From assembly GCF_000226095.1 (NCBI RefSeq), contig NC_016474.1:2232001-2296000 (forward strand): DNA of 64,000 bases, read 5' to 3'. The position numbers and the translations under genes are program-made. Positions 26,050 to 38,516 of the stretch are shown in pieces. The notes under the pieces are model-generated. The model was not told the origin of the DNA and did no database searches. It saw nothing but the letters and a program-made list of their open reading frames with translations. Origin of the DNA: Thermothelomyces thermophilus ATCC 42464 (taxonomy: Eukaryota; Ascomycota; Sordariomycetes; Sordariales; Chaetomiaceae). The stretch's first letter is position 1; each line of letters opens with the position of its first letter.

Positions 26050-26470
26050 CTATACATCACTAATAACACGTACCTCGGAATCCTATACCTTCTATTCTTC
26101 TGCTTCGATTTCCTCTAGAGACTATATACCTCGACGGAACAGCTTAGAACCCTGCTCCTTTAAGAAACGTTTCTGGTAACGAAGACGAGCTAATCGGCCG
26201 ATAGCCGTCTAAAGTTAAGTCTAAAGAACAAAAAGGGTCTCTTTAGTATCGGCCTCTTCTTATTCTATACGTTTTTGTTCGGACATAATCTTTGTTACTA
26301 TAAAAGGTCAGCTACAAATATTAAGGCAACAAACCAGGTTACAAATAAGTAGACGCTACGTCAGAACTATTATAAGAATAACCCTAACGTACGTACTCGC
26401 TATAGCAAGAAGAGCCTGACGCTATACGATAAGCCAAGTTCTGCTTAAAACACTATAAACATGGTATGAC
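26050..26470 (-). pseudogene. RIP-mutated antisense zinc-cluster gene of copy 4 (divergent)
   Basis: Minus-strand remnant in the same position as the antisense gene of copy 7, but with little sequence similarity outside its key motif. At about 26462 down to 26365 the frame reads with exact C-x2-C-x6-C-x8-C-x2-C-x6-C spacing (four positions now Tyr). Further on, from about 26286, a Glu/Lys/Arg-rich coiled-coil segment and the LRxxKRFLKEQGSKxFRRGIxSLEE motif region correspond to the second exon of copy 7. The amino-terminal limit and intron are not resolved; copy 4's gene may start near 26500-26640. The conserved spacing despite divergence supports a real gene family. Confidence 0.65.
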
Positions 26471-26683
26471 GTCTATACTAGAAGAATTAATAAAAGAAGC
26501 AAGCGTAGCACGCTATTAGGATTTTAAAGATCGGCGCTTAGAGATACGATTTGCTATCTTGTTAGCTACTAGCAGTATAGAAAAAGGGAAAAATTACGAG
26601 GTATACGTAGAAAAGGATGTTAGCGCTATTTGAAATGACCTAAAGAGGGCTTTTAGGTCGAAAGCCTTAGAGGGAGGGCATCG

Positions 26684-27113
26684 TGTCACGGAAATATATA
26701 TATAGATACTGCCTAAGCTACTGACACAAACAGGCTAATCAAGCCAAAGGAATGATGGACTAATTAGGATAAGATCACACTTAGCAAGAAATGATCCTAG
26801 CAGAGGATCACTAGCTTACGACATAAGCTAGGTAAGCTAGTATAGAGGATTACTACGACTGCTAGTAATCCTAGGATTATATATACATATAGATAGTCAC
26901 TCGTTACAGTGGACTCTAAGAGCTTACTAGTAATAGCAACCCTTATAATCATAGTACTTATACCAAGCATTGCTAATTACTATAAGAGATAACTCTAGTG
27001 TTGTTATAAACCCTTTGGCTTTACCAAATCCCTTAGACGACCTGCCTACTTGTCCCGCTTAATCTACCTTCGTCTGAACCCTTTTAGAAGAAGTCTAAGT
27101 TAGGTTTGTTACA
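26684..27113 (+). repeat. 3' LTR of copy 4
   Basis: A 430-bp LTR, TGTCACGG to TTTGTTACA, preceded by the purine tract GAGGGAGGGCATCG. It has better preserved ends than the 5' LTR. It is followed by the TSD ATAAT (27114-27118). Confidence 0.9.
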
Positions 27114-27118
27114 ATAAT
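27114..27118. repeat. Target-site duplication ATAAT of copy 4, right
   Basis: Exact match to 19548-19552. To its right the leader of copy 3 continues. Confidence 0.85.
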
Positions 27119-27142
27119 AGGACAAAGGGAGTGGTAATAACG

Positions 27143-27594
27143 TGTGACAAACCTAACTTAGACTTCTTCTAAAAGGGTTTAGACAAAGATAGATTAAGCA
27201 GGATAAGTAGGCAGGTTGTCTAAGGGATTTGGTAAAGCCAAAGGGTTTATAATAGTACTAGAGTTGTCTCTTATAGTAATTAGCAATACTTGGTATGAGT
27301 ACTGTGATTGTAATTGTTATTACTAGTGAACTCCTAGAGTCTACTATAACGAGTGACTATTTATATATATATATACTTTTGTTGGTTGCTTATGGTCCCC
27401 TTCTATCCTGTCCTTGGATCGCCTTTGGTAGCTAGTTATCCTCTGCTATCTTTCCCTTTTTGGCAATTGTTCGCCTGTAGTAGCCTGCGCTCCCTAGCGA
27501 TCCCGTATTAGCCTTGCTTCGTGCCCTTCTTAATTAGTAGCTCATTTAGCCTGCTGCACCCCACCGGGTCGTAGTATATAGTTGGCTCGTGACA
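27143..27594 (-). repeat. 5' LTR of copy 3 (U3 type C)
   Basis: A 452-bp reverse-oriented LTR, TGTGACAAACCT to GGCTCGTGACA. R-U5 is shared with all copies, but the U3 (27380-27594) is of a third type that matches only copy 6. The U3 is only lightly RIP-mutated and GC-richer than its surroundings. The sequence directly beyond 27594 is the truncated non-LTR element. Confidence 0.85.
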
Positions 27595-29790
27595 CTACTA
27601 TTTCCGGCCCCTGTTAAAGTAGATGAGTTTATACTTTTCTAGGGCAAAAGCTATACCCTAGGTCTTTACCTACTATAGGCAGGCCTTTTAAGCCCTCTAT
27701 AGCTAACCGTTATAGGCCTTCTCGGCCTTCCTAAAGGCTAGAAGGTTAATGTCATTGGCAAAGCCTATTAAATTGACCGCGGGGTAAGCCTAGCGAATGG
27801 CTTGGTAAAGAGAGGCTATATAGAGGATAAATAGTATAGGGGAGAGGGGTAACCCCTAAGGGACCCTAGCCCTTACTACTATATCCTCTATTTCCTAGCT
27901 ATCGAAGTAAAGGATAGCTACCCTATCCTATAGCCACTCTCTAACCTAGACTACTAACCACTTCGGGAAGCCCTAGCTCTATAAGGTAGCTAATAGCTAG
28001 GTATAGTTAATAGTATCGAAAGCCCTTAAGATATCGAGCTATAGGAGGGAGGTAGCTACCTTATACCTCTAAGCCTTTTAAACCTAGGCTATAATAAGCT
28101 AAATAGCTAGTTCGGTAGACCTATATTCCTAATTACCTATTTATTTAGCTAGGAAAAGCCTATAGGCCTCTATAATAACTATTACCTTCTAGGTAACTAT
28201 AGCCTCTAGTATCTTGCCTACTATTAGTAGGGGTACTATAGGCCTATAGCCGCCTAGGGTAAAGTAGGCCTATAAGGGTTTACTAGGCTTATAGAAGACT
28301 ACTATCTTAGCTCTTTTAAACCAGGCCAGGAAATAGCTAAGCTATAGGCTCTCTAAGGCTAGTTTAGCTAGTATCTGGTAAAGCGGCCGCCTATAGGCCT
28401 TTAATAGGCCTATAGGGAGGAGGTCCTCCCCTAGGGCTTTCTAAGGGGCCGCCCTAGCTAGTACTACCTTGACTTTACCTACCATAACCTCCTAGCTTAT
28501 TTTAAACTTTGGCTCCTAGTGGTCGTTTAGATCTAGGTTATCGATATCCGATAGGTCTACTTCTAGGTTCGGAAAGAACTTATTAGCTAGTGCTCTAGCC
28601 TTCTGTTAGTAGGTTATAAGCCCTCCTTCGAAGGCTAGGAGCTTTAGAGGGTCGACCGGTAGGTAGCTTTATAGCCTTGCCTACCTCTCTAGCCTCTATA
28701 GTAGGTCTGGCCGATTGGTTACCTCCTATAACGTAGCTCTCCAGCTCTTGGTCTTCGCGGCCGTAATGGTCCTAGCCTAGTCCCGTAGAGCCTGCCGAAG
28801 TGCCTCCTATATATAGGGGTTTAGGGTACCCCTATAGGCCCTCTCTGCCTCCTTAGCCCTCTTCTAGGCCTCCCGAACCTCCTTCGTCCACTATCAGGCT
28901 CGTTTACCGCCTATACTAGCCTTCTTTGCCAGGGCCGAGACTATAACTATCTCCTTAAGGGCCTCTATAAGCCTATCGAAGGCCTGTAGAAGCTTCTCTA
29001 GGCCCTAGAAGACAGGCCTAGCTAGGGCTAAGGCTTACCTACCAAGCTATAGTAGGAGGTAGGCCGCCTTGGCCCGCGCTACCTCCTCGTCTAGGCTCTT
29101 CTAGTCCTACCCTTTGCTAGCTAGTATAGGTCTATTAGTCCCCTAGAGGGAGACGTTTAGGGCCTATAGGTAGTAATCGGATTTCCTGTGTTCTACGATA
29201 TCTTTATAGGTCGCTTCTAGCCTAGCCGAGGCCTAGAATAGGTCTATTATAGAAGGCTAGCCACGTTAGTCCCCTTAGGGGGCCCTAGTAACCTAGCTAT
29301 ATAGTGTATATAGGTCAAGGTCTTACTAGTCTATAAGGCTAAGGAGGTCCCTAGCCCCTAGGCTAAGCCTGTTAAACAGGTCTTAGACTAGGTAGTAGAG
29401 GTTAAAGTTACCTATAAGAACTAGGGGGTAGGTTAGCCAAGGTAGGGCTAGTAGGTCCTATAGGAGGGCCTGCTCCCCCTTATTATTATAGACTAACTAG
29501 AGCTTAAACCCCTTCTTACCTAGGGCTGGAAAGGTTACCCTATACTAGTTTTCCTCTACTAAATAGTCCTACTAGCTAACTAGGAAGTGCTTAGCCACTA
29601 GAATAGCTATTTTACCTTTAGGCTTGTAAACTAGGTAGTATTTCGAAGCGTAGGGGCAATATATTAACCCTATAAACCGGTTAATCTATAGCTCCTAGAT
29701 AGCTAGTAGGTTATATTTAGCCTCCTCTAGTAGGACCTTGAGGGCCTATTTATTACCTTAGGTATTCTATTAAAGAATCTTAATTTACAT
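27595..29790 (-). pseudogene. Non-LTR retrotransposon ORF2 (endonuclease-RT), RIP-mutated, 3' truncated
   Basis: Reverse-strand remnant of a LINE-type ORF2. It opens with a likely ATG at 29788-29790, followed by a mutated apurinic-endonuclease start (IKILxxNTxGNK, then AIxEL). An IGNFN motif near 29401-29420 corresponds to GDFN with Asp mutated to Asn. RT motif A reads LDILRAFDTINY near 27998-28040, and RT motif C reads GFANDINLL near 27740-27770 (Asp to Asn). Downstream, a KYKLIYF stretch is typical of the post-RT region, and the frame then stops dead at the LTR of copy 3. The RNase H part (if any), 3' UTR and tail are missing. The motif order fits the Tad/Jockey/I group; the exact clade is not determined. 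Confidence 0.75.
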
Positions 29791-29799
29791 TCGAGGTAG

Positions 29800-31220
29800 C
29801 TAGAGCAGAGGCCAAGGGTATAGTAGTAGGCTCTATAGCTATTACCCCCTTAGCTAGTTACGAAAAGGAGGGGGTTCCAGGCTATAGAAAGGAGATATAG
29901 GTCTGTCGGACGTTAAATAAGACGTTCCTAGCCGCCTATTAGGCCAAGGTAGGCCTTCTATAGGGCCGTTTAGCCCTAGTTTAATAGTGGTCGTCATCTT
30001 CCGGCTAGTTACTAAACTCGAAGGCTACCTTCTAGTGTAGTTACTCTAGTAGTTAAAAAGTTTAGAGTCTATATTAATAGGCCTCTCTAGCCTTTTCCTA
30101 GGCCTTGACTTTCTTCGGGCAGCCCTTATACTAGGCTATATAAGGGCCCCTACAGGCTATATACCTACAAGAGAGTTAGTTAGAGTGAGTAGGGCACTAG
30201 GCCTCCCTAGTCTTCCCTCCCTTACTATAGGCCCTTATACTATAATGGCTATAATAGGCTAGCCGCTAGTAATACCGTTAGATATAGCCAAAGCTCTAGC
30301 ACCTATAGCACTACCTTAGCTCTAGAGCATCCTAGTAAGGCTCGTAGTCTAATACCTAGGTATCCTAGACTATACCTTCGTTATGGGCTTTCTAGGCTTC
30401 TTCGAGGTCCTATAAGCCTAGGAGTACTGTAGCCTACTTCCTCTACAGGCTCTTTGGCAGCCGGAACTTGACCGTTTTAATTAAGTATAGGCCTATAGCC
30501 CCCTTAAAGTCCTATTCGCTAACCCTCTATAGCTCCTCCTTCTAGACTCCCTTAGCTAGGACTATATAGGCCCTACCAACCTTCCTAGCCTCCTCTCTAA
30601 AGGCTATGGCCACCTATCGCTTATTAGCCAAATACCAATCCTTAATAGTCTTGTCCTTAAAGACTACTACTATATCCCTGCTTAGGAGCTTCCTAGCCAC
30701 GACGGCTCCCTAGCGGTTAGAAGTCCTATTAACTACTTAGACTATTTCGGCTAGGGTTCAGGCTTTAAGGTCCTCCTATAGGCTCGCGTTCTGTATCGTA
30801 ACCTCTTACAAGGCCTATAATAGCACTATCTTAGCCGACGGTAGGCCTCCTTAAGGGCTTATTACCCCCTATTACAACCCTATAGCTACCTACACCTAGG
30901 TAGGGCAGGGGGTAGCCTTAAGGGCTTCTTTAAGCCCCTTTTTGACTTCTTTAGCCACAAGTTCCTATAGGTTTGGAACCGGGCCTATAATAGTAGTTAT
31001 AAAGCCCTATAAGAGCCTATTAGTAAGGTCCTATACCTTGCCCTATTTAGAGCTTAGTATAAGGTCAACTAGTTATATAATGAAACCCCTTAGCTCTTTA
31101 ATATCCAGGGTAAGGTAGACCTATAATAGGCCCCTCTTTAAGTAGTTCAAAGCTATAGGCCTCTCTACTTAGTGGCTTGGCGTTAGGCCTTAAATTGACG
31201 TTACGTTTAGGGGCGCTAGG
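29800..31220 (-). pseudogene. Non-LTR retrotransposon ORF1 (zinc-knuckle gag-like), RIP-mutated
   Basis: Reverse-strand region upstream of ORF2 in the same element. At about 30340 down to 30165 the frame reads as two or three CCHC-like knuckles (YxxYxxFGYIxRYYxR and YSHYSIRAYS, with Tyr for mutated Cys/His), as in ORF1 of many LINEs. Further upstream it is rich in Ala, Arg and Glu codons with scattered stops. Boundaries are approximate; the 5' end of the element is not defined and may reach about 31220. Confidence 0.55.
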
Positions 31221-31367
31221 TAGTCTATACGGTGAAAATTTAATAGGCACACGAGGTACAGTCAGATTACGGTCAGGTCCGGTTCTTATACCTACAATGC
31301 CTATTACACACCTGTAACGGCTCGTATGTAGTTAAAAGTGGTGCCGTTAGATAGCGTTTTTCAAGAG
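31221..31367. other. Unassigned sequence left of copy 5
   Basis: These 147 bases are less AT-rich and little RIP-mutated. I see no gene. They may be the 5' UTR of the non-LTR element or the pre-insertion host sequence of copy 5, continuing on the other side at 38968. Confidence 0.35.
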
Positions 31368-31372
31368 CTTTC
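31368..31372. repeat. Target-site duplication CTTTC of copy 5, left
   Basis: CTTTC immediately before the 5' LTR, repeated exactly at 38963-38967 after the 3' LTR. Confidence 0.85.
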
Positions 31373-31818
31373 TATCACAGATAAGCACATAGACGGCCTA
31401 GCAGGCTGCAGCCAGGACACGGGACATTCCAACAGCCAATCACTTGACGGACCAATCAGAAGATTATCACCGCCAAGACTAAAGTCTTCACTAGTGATAA
31501 TAACATGTCACCATCGACAATACAGAATTATAGAGTAAAAGGAGAAATGGTACTAGTGATAACTATTAAAGAGGGATAGACAATTATATATATATAGCTA
31601 GCTAGTCACTTGTTAGGTAGACTCTAAGAGTTTACTAGTAGTAATAATTACAATTACAGTACTTATACTAAGTATTGCTAATTACTATAAGAGACAACTC
31701 TAGTGTTATTATAAACCCTTTAGCTTTACTAAATCCCTTAGACGACCTACCTACTTATCCTACTTAATCTACCTTTGTCTAAACCCTTTTAGAAGAAGTC
31801 TAAGTTAGGTTTGTCATA
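31373..31818 (+). repeat. 5' LTR of copy 5 (U3 type A)
   Basis: A 446-bp LTR, TATCACAG to TTTGTCATA. Its U3 is the same type as copy 7 (shared CACATAGACGGCC, CAATCACTTGACGGACC and the nested inverted repeat), so copy 5 is the closest relative of the intact element in this window. A TATA run lies at about 31590-31598. Confidence 0.9.
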
Positions 31819-31845
31819 TATTATTACTACTCCCTTTGTTCTATT

Positions 31846-34107
31846 ATAGTTTAGAACGGAGGTAACTTCGACCTTAATATTGATATAGCTACTAACGTTA
31901 TAGCCGAATAGCTGCTTACCTAGCTTAGTTAACTCTATTAGCGAATCTAGGAGTTAGACTAGAGAGATAAGGCTACTTAAGCTCGAATCAAGGAACTTAA
32001 AAACGGCGAAAAGTACTTATAGAAATTAGTTAACGAGGCCTACGCTGAAATTAAGGCACTTGAGAGCACTAAAGCAAGCCATATTAAGATCGAACTACCT
32101 AGCAAATATAGAAGAACTAAGGAGGACCTTGTAGGATTCCTGACAAACCTCTAATCTTACTTCTAGCTTAATAATGATAAGTTTCTAGACGATAAAGCTA
32201 AAGTCCTCTATATAGCTATAAGACTAGAGGGTAAGGCACTTAGATAGTTTAAGCCTATATAGAACGACTATCTTACTAAGGAAGACGAAGACGACTAAGA
32301 TATATTTATATAGATAGTCTTTTAATCTTACGACCGTTTTAAAGAAGAGCTTTAGAAGGTTTTTAGCGATAAAGATAAGAAGATTTATATATAAGAAAGA
32401 CTTACTAATCTCCGATAGACTAAGTTAATAGCCTCTTATACTATATAGTTTAGATAGGATATACTTAAGTCTTAGCTTAACGATAAAACGTTAATATAAC
32501 TATTCTATAACGGCTTAAAGGAAAAGATTAAAGATAAGCTATATAAGTATAATCGGCCTAAGACTCTAGATAAATATATCGTATAGGCCATTAAAATTAA
32601 TAATTAACTCTATATATAGGAGTAGTAAAAACAAGGTCGAATAAATAGAACTATAGTTAAGGCTAATAATAAGAAAAAGCGAGTATATATTAATACCTCG
32701 TATAAGATATACCCTAGAGCTATAAATATAGATATAGTATAGAAGTAAGACTAGAAGAAGACGACTAAAGATAAGTTCAATGTTACCTATTATAACTATA
32801 GAAAGAAAGGGCACTATAAGCGAGAATGTCAAAGCCCGAAGAAAGAGTAGAAGACGGTCCCTAGAAAGGAAATTACGGCTATCGACAAAACCACTAAGGA
32901 CGTTATTAAAGTAGCGGCTACAAGCTACGAAGACAGGGGCAGTGACATAGATAGTCTCGGATATAATAGCAGTAGTAAAGACGAACAAGCACCGTACTCC
33001 GAACTAGTCACTATAGACCTAGAGATAGGTCTTGCCGAATAGGACACGGTAGAAGAGTATACACCGCCAATTTCAATTCTCCTAGCCTTAAGATAGTAGG
33101 GTTTTATAGTTATATAGAGGTAAGATAGATTATAGACAACCAATACCTAAGGAATCGAAAGACCTAGACCTAATGTTCTATTCCTTTAGGAATAAATCGA
33201 ATGGTATCGTAATGAAGTTTTCTAGCTTAATATGGAACTACGTAAATAGGATAGACGCTTGATTCGACTTGTCTAGTAGAGCGATAAGATAAAGGACAAG
33301 ATAAAGGAACTTTAATATATTATAGAAATTATTAAAGGAAGATAGCCTATAATATATAATAGGCCTGATAGCTATACTAAGTACCTTAATGACTAGTAAC
33401 TTAGTAACGATATATAGAACCCAGAATACTAGTTCGTATATATAAACCATAGAAAAGACAAGCGTATATAGGAAAGCTACTAGAAGAAATACTCCTATTA
33501 TGGTATTAGAGTACCTATAATCTATATATAATAGGAAGGATTTTGGAAAGAATTCTAATACCTCCTAGGTAACACTATATGACTATATCCTCGACATAAA
33601 CCATATATACAAGTGCCCTAGTTCTAGTATATAGTATATAGATACCAATACCACTTCTACGACAAATTTAAAAACAATCACTAGCCGACCTAATAAGGAA
33701 ATAAGGATAGAAGCTTACGCCCTATAGAATAGATCTATAATATAGGAAACAAAGCAGCCGAATTGCTCTAGAAGATCGAAGCCTACGATCTAGAAGGCAT
33801 TACGATAGTTCTAAGACGAGCCTAGCCTAGGCACTATAGAATAGGACGAGACATATAGGACTCGTGCTAGAGTAATGATTGCCTCTATCACACGGACGAA
33901 AAGAAATCGCGAATTTAGGAGCTTTAGATAAAGCTATAGCATATATAACGAGAAGTAGAATGGACTTAATAGTAGAAAGCTATAAGCACTTAATGGCTTA
34001 TAGAAATAAGTACGATTGACGAAGCTACTATTAGCTAAATAACTAAAGAGGTTAGCATTGACCTAGGAAACGGGTTAAGGCCCTTCGAAGAGCCTGGAAA
34101 CTATCAA
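31846..34107 (+). pseudogene. RIP-mutated gag of copy 5
   Basis: Gag remnant of exactly 2262 bases. ATG is now ATA at 31846-31848. The codon at the normal stop position reads CAA (34105-34107) instead of TAA, a change opposite to RIP direction, so it may be ancestral or an independent mutation. The CCHC region near 32790-32830 (TYYNYRKKGHYKREC-like) has its first two Cys mutated to Tyr. Confidence 0.85.
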
Positions 34108-37100
34108 CGCCTATATAGCGGCGAGTAGTAGCGTAATATAGGAGGAACTAGCATAAGAGACTACTATATCGAGACCTCCTAGTAGAAATATAGAAAATCG
34201 CCGTAATCTTTGGACGACGGTAGCAAGATAAGCGACTATAGATAACAATATAATAGAAATAGCATAAAATGCTTATACTAATAGATAATAGAGCAGAGAT
34301 AAACCTAATTTCACCGACATTTATAAATTAGCTATGGATACCCTAGAGAATAAAGCAGAAGTATAGTATAGTCAAAGGGCCATTTCTAATGTAATAGGTA
34401 TATAAGGAGACTAAACCGATCGATATCACTATAATAGGAAAGACTATAATAGTTATATTTAGTATTATAGATATAGGTAACGATAAAGATATAATATTAG
34501 GGTTACTATAGTATAAAGACTATAACCTAGACATTAGCTAGAAAAATAATAGCTACCTATAACCCCAAACGGAGTTATATTCGACTAGCGAGATGGGGAG
34601 TATATAAGGATCACGAGTAAACGATGCTTAGGGGAAGGCATATCCTATAGATCTACCGCAAGAGACAGATAATAGTAGGCAAACTACTATAGACTCTAGA
34701 AAAAGCAATATAACAATACTAACGTTATAATAGGAAGAACGAGCTAAACCGCCGATAGCTATTCTCTCCATTGACAAATACGGAGCACTATAAGTAGAGT
34801 AGTAGGCTAAGATAGGAGAAATCGCTAGCATTACTATAGACGGAACCAAGTTTATATACTATTAGAAAACTAAGAGACGAGACAAGACTAGGGAAGTACT
34901 GAAGGAATATAAAGGATATCTAGCATTCGAACCGAAGTATCTAGAAGGATTACTAGAACACGGCCTATAGGATTACAAGATTAAGCTTAAAGAAGGAGTA
35001 CGACTAAAGTTCTTTAAGATTTACTATACAAGCTAGATATAGAACGAAGAACTTAAACGATATTTAGAGGAGAACCTTTAAAGAGGATATATCTGCCTAT
35101 TAACATTGCTAGTAGGCTACTTAGTTCTATTTATGCCTAAGAAAGATGGAAAGCTATAGTTATATATCGACTATCGGTAACTTAATAAATAGACCATAAA
35201 AAACCGATACCTATTACTACTAATCTTATAGCTCTAAGATTAGTTAGCAGGAGCCTAATATTTTACGCGTCTTAACTTACTATCGGCCTATAACTATATA
35301 TAGATCAAAGAAAGCGACGAGTAGAAAACGGCCTTTAGGATACCTTATAGCTATTACAAGTACCTTATTATATTATTCGGACTTATAAACGCGCTAATAA
35401 TGTTCTAAGCTCTAATTGATCAAGCTATCTAACCCTTTCTCGACAAATTTATAGTATATTATCTTAACGATATATTTATCTTCTCTAAGACAATAGATAA
35501 ACACCAGAAGTACGTAAAAGTAATATTAGACACGCTATATATATATAAACTATTAGTTAATAAAGAAAAGAGCGAATTCTACGTTAGGAAAACGGTATTT
35601 TTAGAATACGAAATATCCCTAGGACAAATTCGGATGGAACCTTCAAAGGTTAAAGCTATTAAGAATTGGCTACGACTAACGTCAGTTACAAAAGTACAAA
35701 GCTTTATCGGATTTATAAACTTCTACCGAATGTTTATTAGGAACTTTAGAGCGATTATACAACCTTTATACAAACTTATAAAGAAGAATGCTAAATTCTA
35801 ATGGAAAGAACAGTATAAGCAAGTATTTATATAGATCTATAACGCTATTACCGAAGATCTAGTACTAGTATTACCAAATCCTAAGAAGCTATTCGAGGTA
35901 GAAACGGACGCTTTAGACTACGCCATTAGAAGACAATTGGGACAATGAGACAAATAAGGAAAGCTATATCCTATAGCCTTCTTTTTAAAGAAGCTTGATA
36001 GACTATGTCTTAATTATCCGATCTATAATAAGGAACTACTTACAATTATTAAAGCTTTTAGGGAATAGTAACTATACCTTAGTAATACGATTAAACCGGT
36101 ATAAGTATATATAGACTATAAGAATTTATAATACTTTACGACAATAAAGGAGCTTAATAGACGACGAATACGATAGGTAGAATTCCTCGTGGAATTCAAC
36201 TTTAAGATCTGTTATAAGAAGGGCAAAGAGAACATATAAGCAGACATTTTAAGCCGACGAACGGATCATACGGAAGGACAAATAGAAATAATACCACTGT
36301 TATTTAAGGAACAAACAGATAAAACGCTATATCATAAAACGTAGACACCTGTAGAAGATGATCTACTTAACTCGTTCCTAGAATGTTATATAATTTTTCG
36401 AGAAGAAAGGATTAACGAGACATAGTATTAAGTAGTACCTAGACTAGTAGTACCTAATAGAGTAGAAGAAAAAGATAGGAAACTCTAGTACTAAGGCAAA
36501 GTATATATCTACGACAGGGATTAATAGCTATAAATGATTCGAGAACTCTACGAGTCGAAACTTAGAGGATATAAAGGAGTTACAAAGACTATTATACAAG
36601 TTAGAAAATACTACGACTTTCTATAGTTAATGGTATAAATTAAGGAAGTTATACGAAACTATAACATTTATAATTAAAATAAAATAGTATAATATAAGCT
36701 ATATAGGCTACTTTAGCCATTGCTAATAGTTAATAAACTATAGAGTTTAGTTATGATAGACTTTATTACAAAGCTACTAGAATCTAAGGATATAGCTATA
36801 GGAGTAATCTACGATAATATTCTTACTATAGTAGATCGCCTGACTAATAGATATACTTCTTTCCCTATAAGGAGTCCTAGATAGCTAAACAGCTAGTAGA
36901 CGTAATCTATTAGTAAGTTATATTAGTATATGCTTGGCCATAAGAATAGATTACCGATAGAGACACCAAGTTCGTATCGAAGTTCTAGTAAGCGTTAATA
37001 TAACGATTAGGCATTAATAGCAAGCTATTAATAGCATACTACCTATAGACTAACAGATAAATAGAATAACTAAACTAAGTTATTAAATAGTACCTTTACT

Positions 37101-37855
37101 CTTATATTAACTACTAGCAAGACGACTAGGTCATACTATTGCTAATAGCATAACTCGCTTATAATATAATGCTAATAGAAACGACCAAAGTCACACCGTT
37201 CTTTGTAAACTACGGATATAAAGCAGACCTTAGGCAAGGACTAGAGGTCATAGTGCCAAGAGCAGTAGTCAAGGTAAAACAAATATATACACTATATAAA
37301 AAGCTTAAAAAGGAACTCGAGTTTATTAAGACTAGAATAAAGAACTACTATAATAAATATAGGCTCGAAGGACCTTGCCTAGAGAAGGGAGATAAAGTTT
37401 ATCTAATTATATAAAACTTACAAACTAAACGACCAAGCATAAAGCTAGACTTTAAGAAGGTTAGACCCTTTGTTATTAAAGAACGAATTTCGACATCTAA
37501 CTACCGACTATCGTTACCGTTATCTATATAACTATAGACGGATATTTTTTATATTTTACTTCTTAAACCAGTATTAAAGAACACTAAGGTTACTATGTAT
37601 ATCGAAGCAGAAGACGAAGAGGAAGAATAGAACGTCGAAGAAATTCTAGATTTACGTACTATTAATAGGGAACTATAGTATCTAATTAAATAGCTTGATT
37701 TTAGACTAGAAAACAACTTATAGGAACCTATTAAGAACCTAAATTACCCTAAGAAATTAGAATAGTTCTACCAATAGAACCTAGATTAACTAAAGGAAAA
37801 CCTAGGACAGAACTAAAGACGATGCCCTAGTCGATAGCATTAACGGTATCATTAA
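34070..37855 (+). pseudogene. RIP-mutated pol of copy 5
   Basis: Full-length pol remnant. The frameshift heptamer is AGGAAAC at 34065-34071, and the TAA at 37853-37855 is the same stop as intact pol. An unbroken 81-codon piece at 37169-37414 preserves the end of the integrase core and the following linker (TTKVTPFFVNYGY). The chromodomain region is at 37620-37720. Stops elsewhere are dense. Confidence 0.85.
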
Positions 37856-38390
37856 TCTCTAACGAAGGTATAGTAGGCGCCTCTTGCCGCTCTTGCCGCT
37901 TAACCGCCTCTAACTTGTCTAAGGTCGACAGACTACGCGCTACTATATTAGCACCTTTCTCTACCAAAAACTCCTTCTGCTGATAAAGACGCCGGAGCCG
38001 TGTAAGCTTTTCGGATAACTCGTACTAGGCTTCTTCTAGACGGCATTAAGATTTATCTAGCTTAAGTTCGGTATAACGTTTAGTATCCTTGATACGACGC
38101 TGCTCCTGGAGAATGCGATCTACTAGAACGAACATTAGGAATTACACTTAAAAAAAAAAAAAAAAAAGGGACATAAGCTTATAGGAAGAAAGCAAGATAC
38201 TAGAGCTATTATAAGAATGACCTTAACAAATATAGGCCTTGTAACGCTTTATATATGTGATCATTTTATAGATAAGGCCTTATAACGCGTACTAAGAGCA
38301 AGGCATAATGATAAAACTATTCTTAGTGATATTCTAAGCAAGGGAAGCATAGCAACGTATAGAAAGCGACTTCTATTTCTCTATTAGCAT
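37730..38390 (-). pseudogene. RIP-mutated antisense zinc-cluster gene of copy 5
   Basis: Closest homologue of the intact antisense gene. The start codon is preserved as ATG (reverse strand, 38390-38388), with the cysteine cluster at 38299-38210 at exact spacing (first Cys kept, the other five Tyr). The poly-A tract at 38149-38167 (poly-T on the sense strand) marks the same intron as in copy 7, and the coiled-coil exon ends at about 37730, overlapping pol. Stops from RIP disrupt both exons. Confidence 0.75.
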
Positions 38391-38516
38391 TTTGTCAATA
38401 TAGCGACCATAACGTAGAAATAGGAAGAATATAGTATTTATAAGCGAAGGGTGTTAGCACTATTTAAAATGGCCTAAGAGGGCTTTTAGGTCGAAAGCCT
38501 TAAAGGAGGGGCATCA

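Larger units (their letters stand above)
19553..27113 (+). mobile_element. Chromovirus copy 4, full length, RIP-mutated
   Basis: Complete 7561-bp element with two 430-bp LTRs (19553-19982 and 26684-27113), mutated gag and pol on the plus strand, and an antisense gene on the minus strand before the 3' LTR. It is flanked by the TSD ATAAT and inserted in the leader of copy 3. Its U3 begins like copies 1/2 but is a distinct variant (GGATCACTAGCTT-type motifs, better preserved at 26800-26880). Both copies 3 and 4 are RIP-mutated, so both predate at least one round of RIP. Confidence 0.9.
13651..27594 (-). mobile_element. Chromovirus copy 3, RIP-mutated, 3' end lost, interrupted by copy 4
   Basis: Minus-strand element. 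Pol begins abruptly at about 13651 (pol 3' end present, antisense gene and 3' LTR missing), gag follows, and the 5' leader is split by copy 4. Beyond copy 4 the leader resumes (AGGACAAAGGG at 27119-27129) and leads into the 5' LTR at 27143-27594. With copy 4 and one ATAAT removed, leader and gag start join exactly as in the intact copy. It carries LTR type C. Confidence 0.85.

Noticed and set aside
32566-32988. 140-residue hydrophobic open frame (looks like a membrane protein)
   Set aside because: Antisense to mutated gag; the Ile/Tyr/Leu-rich composition is a by-product of RIP-driven TpA enrichment.
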